NCBI GenBank assembly: GCA_019090565.1
Contig: JAHRVS010000132.1
Coordinates: 1 to 7,209, forward strand
DNA: 7,209 nucleotides
Reading direction: 5' to 3'
Source of the DNA: Gammaproteobacteria bacterium
GTDB lineage: Bacteria; Pseudomonadota; Gammaproteobacteria; Pseudomonadales; UBA3067
Shown here piece after piece: positions 1 to 5,480 of the stretch. The translations under genes were made by a program, and so were the position numbers. The notes below the pieces were generated by a model. The model was given only the letters and a program-made list of their open reading frames with translations, was not told the origin of the DNA and made no database searches. How positions within the stretch are numbered: position 1 is the first letter of the stretch; each line of letters begins with the position of its first letter.

Positions 1-25
1 CAATGACATAGATGTCTTCTATCAT
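1..25 (-). CDS. Thiolase (acetyl-CoA acetyltransferase / SCP2-thiolase type), first 8 codons only
   Basis: Only the N-terminus lies in the window: MIEDIYVI followed by a codon starting with G. Seen: an ATG at 25-23 with a GGAG ribosome site at 38-35, nine bases upstream. Known: thiolases of the SCP2/lipid-transfer class usually begin with a short acidic stretch, then a beta strand of the type YVIGVGMT, which this matches as far as it goes. Such thiolases, or the retro-aldolases derived from them, work as complexes with DUF35/OB-fold partners (BbsA-BbsB, ChsH2-Ltp2). The gene directly upstream, 33 bases away on the same strand, encodes such a partner, so the two are very probably cotranscribed and act together on an acyl-CoA. 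The call rests mainly on context, because eight residues alone are weak evidence. Confidence 0.6.
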
Positions 26-58
26 GTCTAAATCTCCAATTTTTAATTATTAGTTAGG

Positions 59-457
59 TTATGCAATTGCAAAACAGAAGGTACAAAGCTCTACATCGCC
101 TTTTTTTACAACAGGCTGGAGATCAAGTTTCATCTTCATCCCTATTTCCCAATCACCCTCTTTACCTTTTAGGTTCGCCTGAATGCGCACGCCGTTTGGC
201 AGATCAATTTGACCCACACCCGTGCCGCCAAAGCCCATTTCAGTGGCTCCCATAACAGGCATATGAATGTAGGTCCAAGAATAAAGAACACCTTCAGTCG
301 GTAATTCAACCGTTTCCACAGGCTCTTCTGTGATAGGGCATTGCTTACGAATGGGGAAATAGTGCTTATCAGCAGCTTTACTGTAGGAACCCAGTAAAGC
401 AGGTGAGCCATCCTCGTGAATCACGAAATAGCCCTCTTCAAGTGGTTGTCTCGACAT
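59..457 (-). CDS. DUF35 / OB-fold acyl-CoA-associated protein with degenerate zinc ribbon
   Basis: A protein of 132 residues. An N-terminal segment (about 1-45) matches the zinc-ribbon part of DUF35 proteins (FPIRKQCP near residue 34), and the OB-fold follows (about 50-132) with the typical GVLYSWTYIHMP (56-67), then GFGGTGVGQIDLPNGVR (75-91). Family members are small partners of thiolases or thiolase-like aldolases and help bind the acyl-CoA. Normal members have CxxC pairs in the ribbon. Here only Cys40 remains there, so zinc binding at the usual site is unlikely; a CxxC (125-128) sits at the C-terminus instead. Start choice: the ATG at 457 has GGAG at 467-464, six bases upstream. The ATG at 469 has no ribosome site, and longer starts fall inside the promoter at 489-517. 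A thiolase gene follows 33 bases downstream. Confidence 0.85.
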   Translation of the reverse strand: MSRQPLEEGYFVIHEDGSPALLGSYSKAADKHYFPIRKQCPITEEPVETVELPTEGVLYSWTYIHMPVMGATEMGFGGTGVGQIDLPNGVRIQANLKGKEGDWEIGMKMKLDLQPVVKKGDVELCTFCFAIA

Positions 458-488
458 ATAGCGCTCCATTGGTTTAAGTTGTTTTTGT

Positions 489-517
489 TTTATAATTCTG
501 ACTTGACAACTTGTCAA
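489..517 (-). promoter_or_regulatory. Sigma70 promoter of the DUF35-thiolase operon
   Basis: Read on the minus strand there is a perfect -35 box TTGACA (517-512), a 17-base spacer (511-495) and a -10 box TATAAA (494-489). Transcription should start near 482, giving a leader of about 25 bases with the GGAG site ahead of the ATG at 457. The box quality and ideal spacing make this the best promoter in the window. The -35 box lies inside a palindrome, described separately. Confidence 0.8.
503..517. promoter_or_regulatory. Perfect 15-bp palindromic operator candidate
   Basis: TTGACAACTTGTCAA is two perfect 7-base half-sites (TTGACAA / TTGTCAA) around one central base at 510. It covers the whole -35 box and the start of the spacer of the DUF35-thiolase promoter, where a bound dimer would block RNA polymerase. 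Short, nearly gapless palindromes of this size are typical of MarR- or TetR-family dimeric repressors, many of which respond to acyl-CoAs or aromatic acids. The regulator is not encoded in the window, so its family is inference. Confidence 0.6.
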
Positions 518-875
518 AATACGCTAGCAAGACCACCATTACAAGAGAAAGCACCGCATGAAAATGGCGCAGCAGCCAAATACTGCCCGCCTCCAAACTT
601 GCTTTCAACAATAACTAATGGTCGTCTATAAGCGGCATTCAACAAACTGGAAGGAAATTGAGAAAAACTCATTTTCAGCAGAATGTGCTCACAGCAGGAA
701 GCGCTCACCGAGTAAAGAAGGCATAAAAACCACACTCTCTTTACCGGTGTACAGAAACTCAATTACGCTCTCACCTACAACCAGAAACACTTATACCGCC
801 GGTTCCCAGCCGCCATGATAATACCAACTATATCCATGAGCACAAGCGCTGGGGGGTTTTGAAAGAGATGAACGA
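518..875. other. Gene-poor intergenic stretch
   Basis: No convincing gene was found between the DUF35 promoter and the hairpin beyond the lipoprotein stop. Reading frames exist on both strands (for example 514-762 minus and 618-818 plus), but their translations are low in complexity or rich in Ser/Thr/Cys, lack ribosome sites and match no family I know. One plus-strand frame open from 727 to 930 ends in a basic, plausible-looking peptide (last 20 residues: NEGKYTLLKGCNKALKKWG preceded by M) but has no good start. It may be a decayed gene end. Confidence 0.5.
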
Positions 876-913
876 GGGCAAATACACCCTCTTAAAAGGG
901 TGTAACAAAGCCC
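876..913. terminator. Two-part hairpin after the lipoprotein gene, possible terminator
   Basis: ACACCCT (884-890) pairs perfectly with AGGGTGT (897-903) across a six-base loop. Outside it GGGC (876-879) pairs with GCCC (910-913) after an internal loop. The structure begins immediately after the stop codon of the minus-strand lipoprotein gene. No T-run of canonical length follows on either strand, so it may end or protect the transcript without being a classical Rho-independent terminator. Confidence 0.4.
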
Positions 914-1396
914 TTAAGAAGTGGGGCTAGCCAGATAGACGGGATACCACCTGTGCGGCTCAATATGAACAACGATGTCGTCCTCATTCGTCATCATGGC
1001 GGGAATAATTACTTGGAGATTCATTTCACCCTGCCCATTTTCCAATGAAACCGAAACGGTGCCACGATTTAGAACATCATCCCCAGAAGTTAAAACCTGA
1101 TAGACAAGCTCTACCCGCGCCATAGATGGCAGGCGAGCTCTCTCCACCGCAATCACGGTTGCTCGCCCATTCAATACGGGATTAAACCCTTCTTTAGAGA
1201 ATTTATAAGCCAGGTTCTCCAGCTTAAATTCGACTTCGCCATACCCTAACGTAGCAGTTTGGAGCTCAAGAACATCCTGTTTAAGCAATTGAATTTCTAA
1301 CGACGCATCTAAAACCGACTGCCGCGCGGCGCGATCAGAGCAGCCTGACAAAGAGACCAATAACAACAGAAAAAGCGACCTTTTCTTCCAGCTCAA
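914..1396 (-). CDS. Small predicted lipoprotein of unknown function, TTG start
   Basis: A 160-residue protein beginning MSWKKRSLFLLLLVSLSGC: a basic n-region, a hydrophobic core and a lipobox LSGC with lipidated Cys19. Ser at +2 suggests delivery to the outer membrane. Residues 26-50 are heptad-like and could form a short coiled coil. The rest (about 52-155) alternates in a beta-rich pattern with no family I recognise. Start choice: the TTG at 1396 is preceded by GAGGAG (1409-1404) with seven bases between, and it gives a textbook signal peptide. The upstream ATG (1468) or TTG (1471) would add an odd 24-25 residue hydrophobic extension and lacks a good ribosome site. It lies 71 bases after the MltC-like gene on the same strand and is probably cotranscribed, which suggests a cell-envelope role by association only. 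Confidence 0.75.
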   Translation of the reverse strand: MSWKKRSLFLLLLVSLSGCSDRAARQSVLDASLEIQLLKQDVLELQTATLGYGEVEFKLENLAYKFSKEGFNPVLNGRATVIAVERARLPSMARVELVYQVLTSGDDVLNRGTVSVSLENGQGEMNLQVIIPAMMTNEDDIVVHIEPHRWYPVYLASPTS

Positions 1397-1467
1397 AAAA
1401 ACACTCCTCTGTATTAGGGGCAGTATCAGCGTATTGATTAATATGGCTCTCAACACCCAGCTACCCA

Positions 1468-2730
1468 TCAAGTCCGAGAATAAACATCTCGGCGTTTAAG
1501 TACTTTCTCAACGTAGTCTCGAGTCTCTTTTTTCGGAAGGTATTTAATCAGCCTCATCAAAACTTGCTGATTCCCCATCTCATTAATAACACCCACGGCT
1601 TTTTGCATTCGAGGAACCCGCGTGAAAGCCAGAGCCACATTGGTACTGCCTGTATTGTAAGCAGCAACCATACAATACAAACGACTAAGTGGATTTTTAA
1701 TATTCTTTAAATATTTGAAACTCAACACGTTTAGGTACGCAGCGCCCACTTTTATATTATTCTCTGGCTGGTAAAGAAACCCCGCTGTAAAAAGTTTTTG
1801 CTTATTATACAAAACCCGGCTTGCATCTCTTCCGGCTGTACGAGGAACAATCTGCATCAGACCGAAAGCAGGAATATGAGACCGAGCCAAAGGATTAAAG
1901 TGACTTTCGGTGTGCATAATCGCCATCATCACATCCGCAGGAATTTGAAACTGATCCGCATACTTTTTCACATGAGGCATATACTCCTTGGCTTTGCGCC
2001 TCATACGATCTTTGGGCAAAGGAATCACATACGTTGACGCTTTAGAAACCAACGCCACCTCAGTTGTTCCAAGCGCTGCAAGCTGACCCTGGTACCGCAC
2101 ATAGGCTTGTTTCATCAATCGCTGGGCGAGCCTTGCAATATCTTTAGAGGATGGTTTTTCCGACCGAAATAACTCACTGAAAACCAGTTTTTCGAGGCTC
2201 TCGTCAGCAATGGCTTTGGTAACAGGGCCCAGGTCAGAATCACGTTGAAGAGCCGCCAGAATCGTAGTCCCAAGCAATATTTTCAATTCATTATGCGCGA
2301 AAGCTTTCACTTGTTGGCTGCCGCTAATATCAAGAGAGCTAACACGTATTTCATTCGCCCTATAATCCACCACTCGCTTGGATCGCCAGTCAGCTCCGTA
2401 TTCCACCCACTTCGATGCCCCTGATATTTCAACACCAGACCAGTGTTTGCTGATTTCAGATGAGATAAAAGCCACACGTTGGCTAAGTTTTTTATTTACC
2501 TCTCGGTAATGCAAATCTAGAGACTTCGATGAGTCCTCGCCATTTTTTGTCTCATTAAAGCGGGGGTTAGCAGATGCCTTGCCATCAGTAGAGCCGTCCC
2601 AAAACCCTGGGTTATTAGGCTCAACACCCGCAACTGGATTGGCAAAAACCACCAAAAACGCAACAGATAAATACCATGAACACCTGATCAGCATGATTTT
2701 CTTGGTGACGAATTCAATTCGAAAAACCAT
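1468..2730 (-). CDS. mltC: MltC-like lytic murein transglycosylase
   Basis: A 420-residue enzyme that cleaves the MurNAc-GlcNAc bond of peptidoglycan with formation of 1,6-anhydro-MurNAc. Seen: a hydrophobic signal segment (about 14-30), a Ser/Asn-rich linker, then a region like the MltC N-terminal domain (DUF3393), including SKWVEYGADWRSKRVVDY (106-123). A soluble lytic transglycosylase domain (about 248-415) follows, with catalytic Glu275 in HTESHFNP, GLMQ (290-293) and AAYNTG (356-361). E. coli MltC is about 359 residues; the extra length is mostly N-terminal. Start at 2730: the GAGGG ribosome site is eight bases upstream, whereas the ATG at 2694 has none. Unlike E. coli MltC there is no lipobox (the early Cys17 is preceded by Arg), so the protein is probably periplasmic or held by its uncleaved N-terminus. 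Confidence 0.9.
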   Translation of the reverse strand: MVFRIEFVTKKIMLIRCSWYLSVAFLVVFANPVAGVEPNNPGFWDGSTDGKASANPRFNETKNGEDSSKSLDLHYREVNKKLSQRVAFISSEISKHWSGVEISGASKWVEYGADWRSKRVVDYRANEIRVSSLDISGSQQVKAFAHNELKILLGTTILAALQRDSDLGPVTKAIADESLEKLVFSELFRSEKPSSKDIARLAQRLMKQAYVRYQGQLAALGTTEVALVSKASTYVIPLPKDRMRRKAKEYMPHVKKYADQFQIPADVMMAIMHTESHFNPLARSHIPAFGLMQIVPRTAGRDASRVLYNKQKLFTAGFLYQPENNIKVGAAYLNVLSFKYLKNIKNPLSRLYCMVAAYNTGSTNVALAFTRVPRMQKAVGVINEMGNQQVLMRLIKYLPKKETRDYVEKVLKRRDVYSRT

Positions 2731-2978
2731 TATAAAATCCCTCTATCTATAAGTATCTATCTACCCTCGATACACGTTCAACCGCTAACAGGCTGATAAT
2801 AAGCAGAAAACATTCGTCACCATAACATCCACTGATGGTAAGTATACGTTGCAACGGCTAGATCTGCCGCTTTTTCAAACGCTTATTTATTGAGCCAAGG
2901 CGCTACTCCCCACTATTCCCTATTTTAGGTATAGGGTAGTATATGCGGCCTTAATTTATTATTTTTGGTTGCAGTGCT
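2731..2978. other. Divergent intergenic region between mltC-like gene and TPAT operon
   Basis: This stretch must hold the promoters of both divergent genes, but neither matches consensus well. For the minus strand, TTGAAC followed 16 bases later by TAGATA, just ahead of the GAGGG ribosome site, is a weak candidate. For the plus strand, TAGTAT (2937-2942) could be a -10 box but has no good -35 partner. Also present are a 10-bp palindrome CGTTGCAACG (2847-2856) and a larger inverted repeat at 2912-2940, listed separately. Confidence 0.5.
2912..2940. repeat. Inverted repeat upstream of the TPAT operon
   Basis: CCCTAT (2918-2923) and ATAGGG (2931-2936) are perfect inverted arms around seven bases. 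They are extended outside by ACTA (2912-2915) and TAGT (2937-2940) with a two-base bulge on the left. A second palindrome, CCTATTTTAGG (2919-2929), overlaps it. It sits about 40 bases before the TatT start codon, so it could be an operator at the operon promoter or a stem in the leader RNA. Confidence 0.45.
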
Positions 2979-3869
2979 ATGTCTATCGTTCTCAACAAAA
3001 AAGTAACAATTTCTAATGTAGTGCGACACACCCTTCTAGTAACCCTCTGTATCACTACTGTTGCAGGCTGTGTCACCATCGTATCCAAGGCCGGAGAAAA
3101 AGCCGGCAGCAACCTTGCTGGGGCAATTTTAAACAGTAACGACCTCGAGACCATCAAAGCAGGCACGCCTGCCTACCTCATTCTCCTCGACAGCCTCATC
3201 CAAGCCGAACCGAACAGTAGCGCCTTGTTAAGCTCAGCAGCCCAAATAGTTAACGCCTACGCAGGCGCTTTTGTTGAGGAACCAGAAAGAGCAAAAATTC
3301 TTTCCGAAAAATCCCTCGACTACGCCGCACGCGCCGCCTGTCTTCATAATAAGGAGCTATGCTCTTCGAGGGCAAAAAACTTTGAAGCATTTAAAGCTTC
3401 CCTCTCCTCCTTGGACAGTAAAGATGTCAGTGCTATTTATACCCTTGGTTCAAGCTGGGCAAGCTGGATCCAAGCCAATAGCGATGACTGGAACTCTATC
3501 GCCCAGATGGCGCGTGTTCAACTAATAATGGAAACCGTAGTTAAACTCGATGAGCAACATGATAAGGGCGGCGCCCACCTTTATCTGGGTACTTTAGCCT
3601 CTTTGCTGCCTCCTGCTCTAGGGGGTAAACCCGAGGTTGGCAAAAGGCACTTTATCCGCGCAATCGAACTTTCTGAAAACAAAAATTTACTGGTGAAAAC
3701 CCTGTACGCAGAGCTCTATGCCCGGCTCGTATTCGACCAGGAGTTGCACGACAGACTATTGAACGAAGTACTCGCTAGCGACGCCACCACACCTGACCTA
3801 ACCCTCATTAATACCTTTGCACAAAAGAAAGCAAAAAAACTACTCGCCGAAAGCAACGAGTACTTTTGA
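2979..3869 (+). CDS. tatT: TatT-like TPR lipoprotein, TRAP-transporter T component
   Basis: A 296-residue lipoprotein: signal peptide 1-30, lipobox VAGC with lipidated Cys31, and Val at +2 (no inner-membrane retention signal). The mature part is almost wholly helical and TPR-like. It includes a Cys pair (C121, C128) and the segment GGAHLYLGTLASLLPPALGG (197-216), followed by GKRHFIRAIEL (221-231), typical of the TatT family. Known: in Treponema pallidum the TatT protein Tp0956 is a trimer with TPR-like repeats that binds the TRAP substrate-binding protein, defining TPAT transporters. The protein presumably hands ligand to, or receives it from, the binding protein at the membrane surface. The DctP, DctQ and DctM genes follow on the same strand. 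The ribosome site ahead of this ATG is poor; the start was chosen because it gives a complete signal peptide with a basic n-region. Confidence 0.88.
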   Translation: MSIVLNKKVTISNVVRHTLLVTLCITTVAGCVTIVSKAGEKAGSNLAGAILNSNDLETIKAGTPAYLILLDSLIQAEPNSSALLSSAAQIVNAYAGAFVEEPERAKILSEKSLDYAARAACLHNKELCSSRAKNFEAFKASLSSLDSKDVSAIYTLGSSWASWIQANSDDWNSIAQMARVQLIMETVVKLDEQHDKGGAHLYLGTLASLLPPALGGKPEVGKRHFIRAIELSENKNLLVKTLYAELYARLVFDQELHDRLLNEVLASDATTPDLTLINTFAQKKAKKLLAESNEYF

Positions 3870-3950
3870 TCAACAGGCCAATATTCAGCCGCCAGTCATC
3901 ATCGGTGCTGCGTAATCGCCCCAACCACTGACATACCGGACAACTGCATC

Positions 3951-4967
3951 ATGAAAAAATCCACCGCCCTGGCGCTACTTCTTCTGTTTGGTTACTGCGC
4001 GCCAAACAGCTATGCAACCACATTCAAAGTCGCCTCATTGTCGCCCAGTGGCTCAGCATGGATGAACGCAATGAAAGGCGGCGCAAAAGAAATAAAACAG
4101 CGCAGCGAAGGTAGAGTAAAGTTCAAGTTTTACCCCGGCGGCGTTATGGGTGATGACAAAGCCGTATTAAAGAAAATTCGTATTCGGCAGCTACACGGCG
4201 GCGCCCTCATGGCTGGTAGCTTGTCGAAATTTTACGCCGATAGCCAAATATACAACTCTCCGCTAGTCTTCAAAAACTTCAATGAAGTCGACTACGTCCG
4301 CGCGAAGATGGACCAAAAGATAATAGATGGCTTCGAAAAAGGTGGATTCGTCAGCTTTGGCCTTGCTGAAGCCGGCTTTGCCTACGCAATGTCAAAAACC
4401 CCCCTCACAAACTCTGCTGACTTAAAACAACGTAAAGTATGGGCGCCAAGTGACGACAAGGCCTCCCTTGAGATCATTCGTACCTATGGCATCACCCCTA
4501 TTCCTCTGGCAATCCCCGATGTGCTCGCAGGGCTACAAACAGGTATTATCGACACCGTCGCCGTCTCCCCAATCGGCGCCCTCGCCCTGCAGTGGCACAC
4601 ACAAATCAAACACATTACCGACATCCCGCTAATGTACACCTACGCATTGTTTGTGCTTGAGAAAAAAGCATTTTACCGGCTGTCCGATAACGACCAAGCC
4701 CTAGTACGTGAAGTCATGACTAAAACCTTCACGAAAATTGACAAGCAGAATCGGCAAGACAATATCGCCGCCCTCAAGGCACTGCAAAATCAGGATATTA
4801 CCATTACCGCTCCGAGTGAAGCGGAGCAAGCCGCTTGGAACACTAAGGCAAAACTCGCTGCTAAAAACCTGATTGAGTCTGGGGAGGTCTCAAGCGAGAT
4901 CATGGAGGAGTTCCTGCTGCATCTTGATGCATTTCATTCTCAGCAGGCAAGTACCCTCAGTGAGTAA
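3951..4967 (+). CDS. dctP: TRAP transporter substrate-binding protein, DctP family (TPAT type)
   Basis: A 338-residue periplasmic binding protein that captures the ligand and delivers it to the membrane subunits. A Sec signal peptide (1-22) probably is cut after SYA. Cys16 is preceded by Tyr, so it is not a lipobox. The mature protein starts TTFKVASLSPSGSAW, like the first strand of DctP proteins. Other family marks are YPGGVMGDD (61-69), LKQRKVWAPSDDKASLEIIR (158-177) and IPDVLAGLQTGIIDTVAVSP (188-207). By eye alignment, Trp164 sits where the Arg that clamps a carboxylate in classical DctP proteins (the KIRVP motif) would be, so the ligand may not be an ordinary organic acid. The gene is 81 bases after tatT and its ribosome site is weak. 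The next gene probably overlaps its end. Confidence 0.9.
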   Translation: MKKSTALALLLLFGYCAPNSYATTFKVASLSPSGSAWMNAMKGGAKEIKQRSEGRVKFKFYPGGVMGDDKAVLKKIRIRQLHGGALMAGSLSKFYADSQIYNSPLVFKNFNEVDYVRAKMDQKIIDGFEKGGFVSFGLAEAGFAYAMSKTPLTNSADLKQRKVWAPSDDKASLEIIRTYGITPIPLAIPDVLAGLQTGIIDTVAVSPIGALALQWHTQIKHITDIPLMYTYALFVLEKKAFYRLSDNDQALVREVMTKTFTKIDKQNRQDNIAALKALQNQDITITAPSEAEQAAWNTKAKLAAKNLIESGEVSSEIMEEFLLHLDAFHSQQASTLSE

Positions 4968-5478
4968 TTTTCATGACTCCATCGCAGGTCGCCTCCTACG
5001 TCGGGTCCACTGGTTCGAAGACAGTCTTCTAGCCCTCATGCTTTTGACCATGATATTGCTGGCCGTTGCACAAATATTCCTACGCAATATTTTCGATACG
5101 GGCATAATCTGGGGCGACCCCCTCATACGAGTAATGGTCATATGGGTAGCGCTAGCCGGCGCCATGGTGGCGGGAAGAAATAACGCTCATATCTCTATCG
5201 ATATCATCTCGCCTTGGGTTAACTTCAAAACACTTAAGCTACTACGCTCTGTCAGCACTCTTTTTACCGCCATTGTTTGCGGCATTATGGTCTACCACAG
5301 CATTGACTTTATTTTACTGGAAGTGGAAGACGGCAGCATGGCATTTTCCAGCATTCCTATATGGGTCTGTGAACTGATCATCCCTATCGCATTCACAGTA
5401 TTAACTCTGCGTTTCATCATTTGTTTTATGTTAATACTCACCTCTTCGGCAACTAGCTCGGATCTAAGCAAGGAATAA
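4960..5478 (+). CDS. dctQ: TRAP transporter small permease subunit, DctQ family
   Basis: A 172-residue inner-membrane protein with four predicted membrane helices (about 22-42, 56-73, 97-118, 134-160), as usual for DctQ. The loop motif AGAMVAGRNNAHISIDII (66-83) is characteristic of the family, as is FLRNIF (40-45). The subunit pairs with the large permease to form the ion-coupled translocation unit. Start choice: GTG at 4960 overlaps the end of dctP by eight bases, and translational coupling is likely. Upstream in-frame ATGs at 4873 and 4927 would add residues that merely read dctP in another frame and do not look like a DctQ N-terminus. No strong ribosome site is visible for the GTG, so the exact start is only moderately sure. 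Confidence 0.87.
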   Translation: MSNFHDSIAGRLLRRVHWFEDSLLALMLLTMILLAVAQIFLRNIFDTGIIWGDPLIRVMVIWVALAGAMVAGRNNAHISIDIISPWVNFKTLKLLRSVSTLFTAIVCGIMVYHSIDFILLEVEDGSMAFSSIPIWVCELIIPIAFTVLTLRFIICFMLILTSSATSSDLSKE

Positions 5479-5480
5479 CT

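Noticed and set aside
514..762. 82-codon minus-strand frame upstream of the DUF35 gene
   Set aside because: Its end overlaps the operator palindrome and the -35 box, it has no ribosome site, and its Cys/Ser/Phe-rich translation matches no family known to me.
901..930. Stretch GTGTAACAAAGCCCTTAAG resembling the 5' half of an integron attC site
   Set aside because: No matching second half with a GTTRRRY core was found nearby, and the sequence downstream is the coding end of the lipoprotein gene. The likeness is probably chance.
1397..1471. Longer lipoprotein start overlapping the mltC-like stop (TTG at 1471 or ATG at 1468)
   Set aside because: It would put an extra hydrophobic stretch before a complete lipoprotein signal peptide and has no good ribosome site.
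2855..2880. CGGC...GCCG stem followed by CTTTTTC upstream of tatT, terminator-like
   Set aside because: The stem has only four pairs with a seven-base loop, and it lies between divergent genes where no transcript is expected to end.
3886..3910. Imperfect stem in the 81-base gap between tatT and dctP
   Set aside because: Only six pairs with a two-base bulge and no T-run. It is too weak to call an attenuator or terminator.
4873..4959. N-terminal extension of the small permease subunit from an ATG at 4873
   Set aside because: The added residues only read the end of dctP in another frame and do not look like a DctQ N-terminus. The GTG at 4960 fits better.
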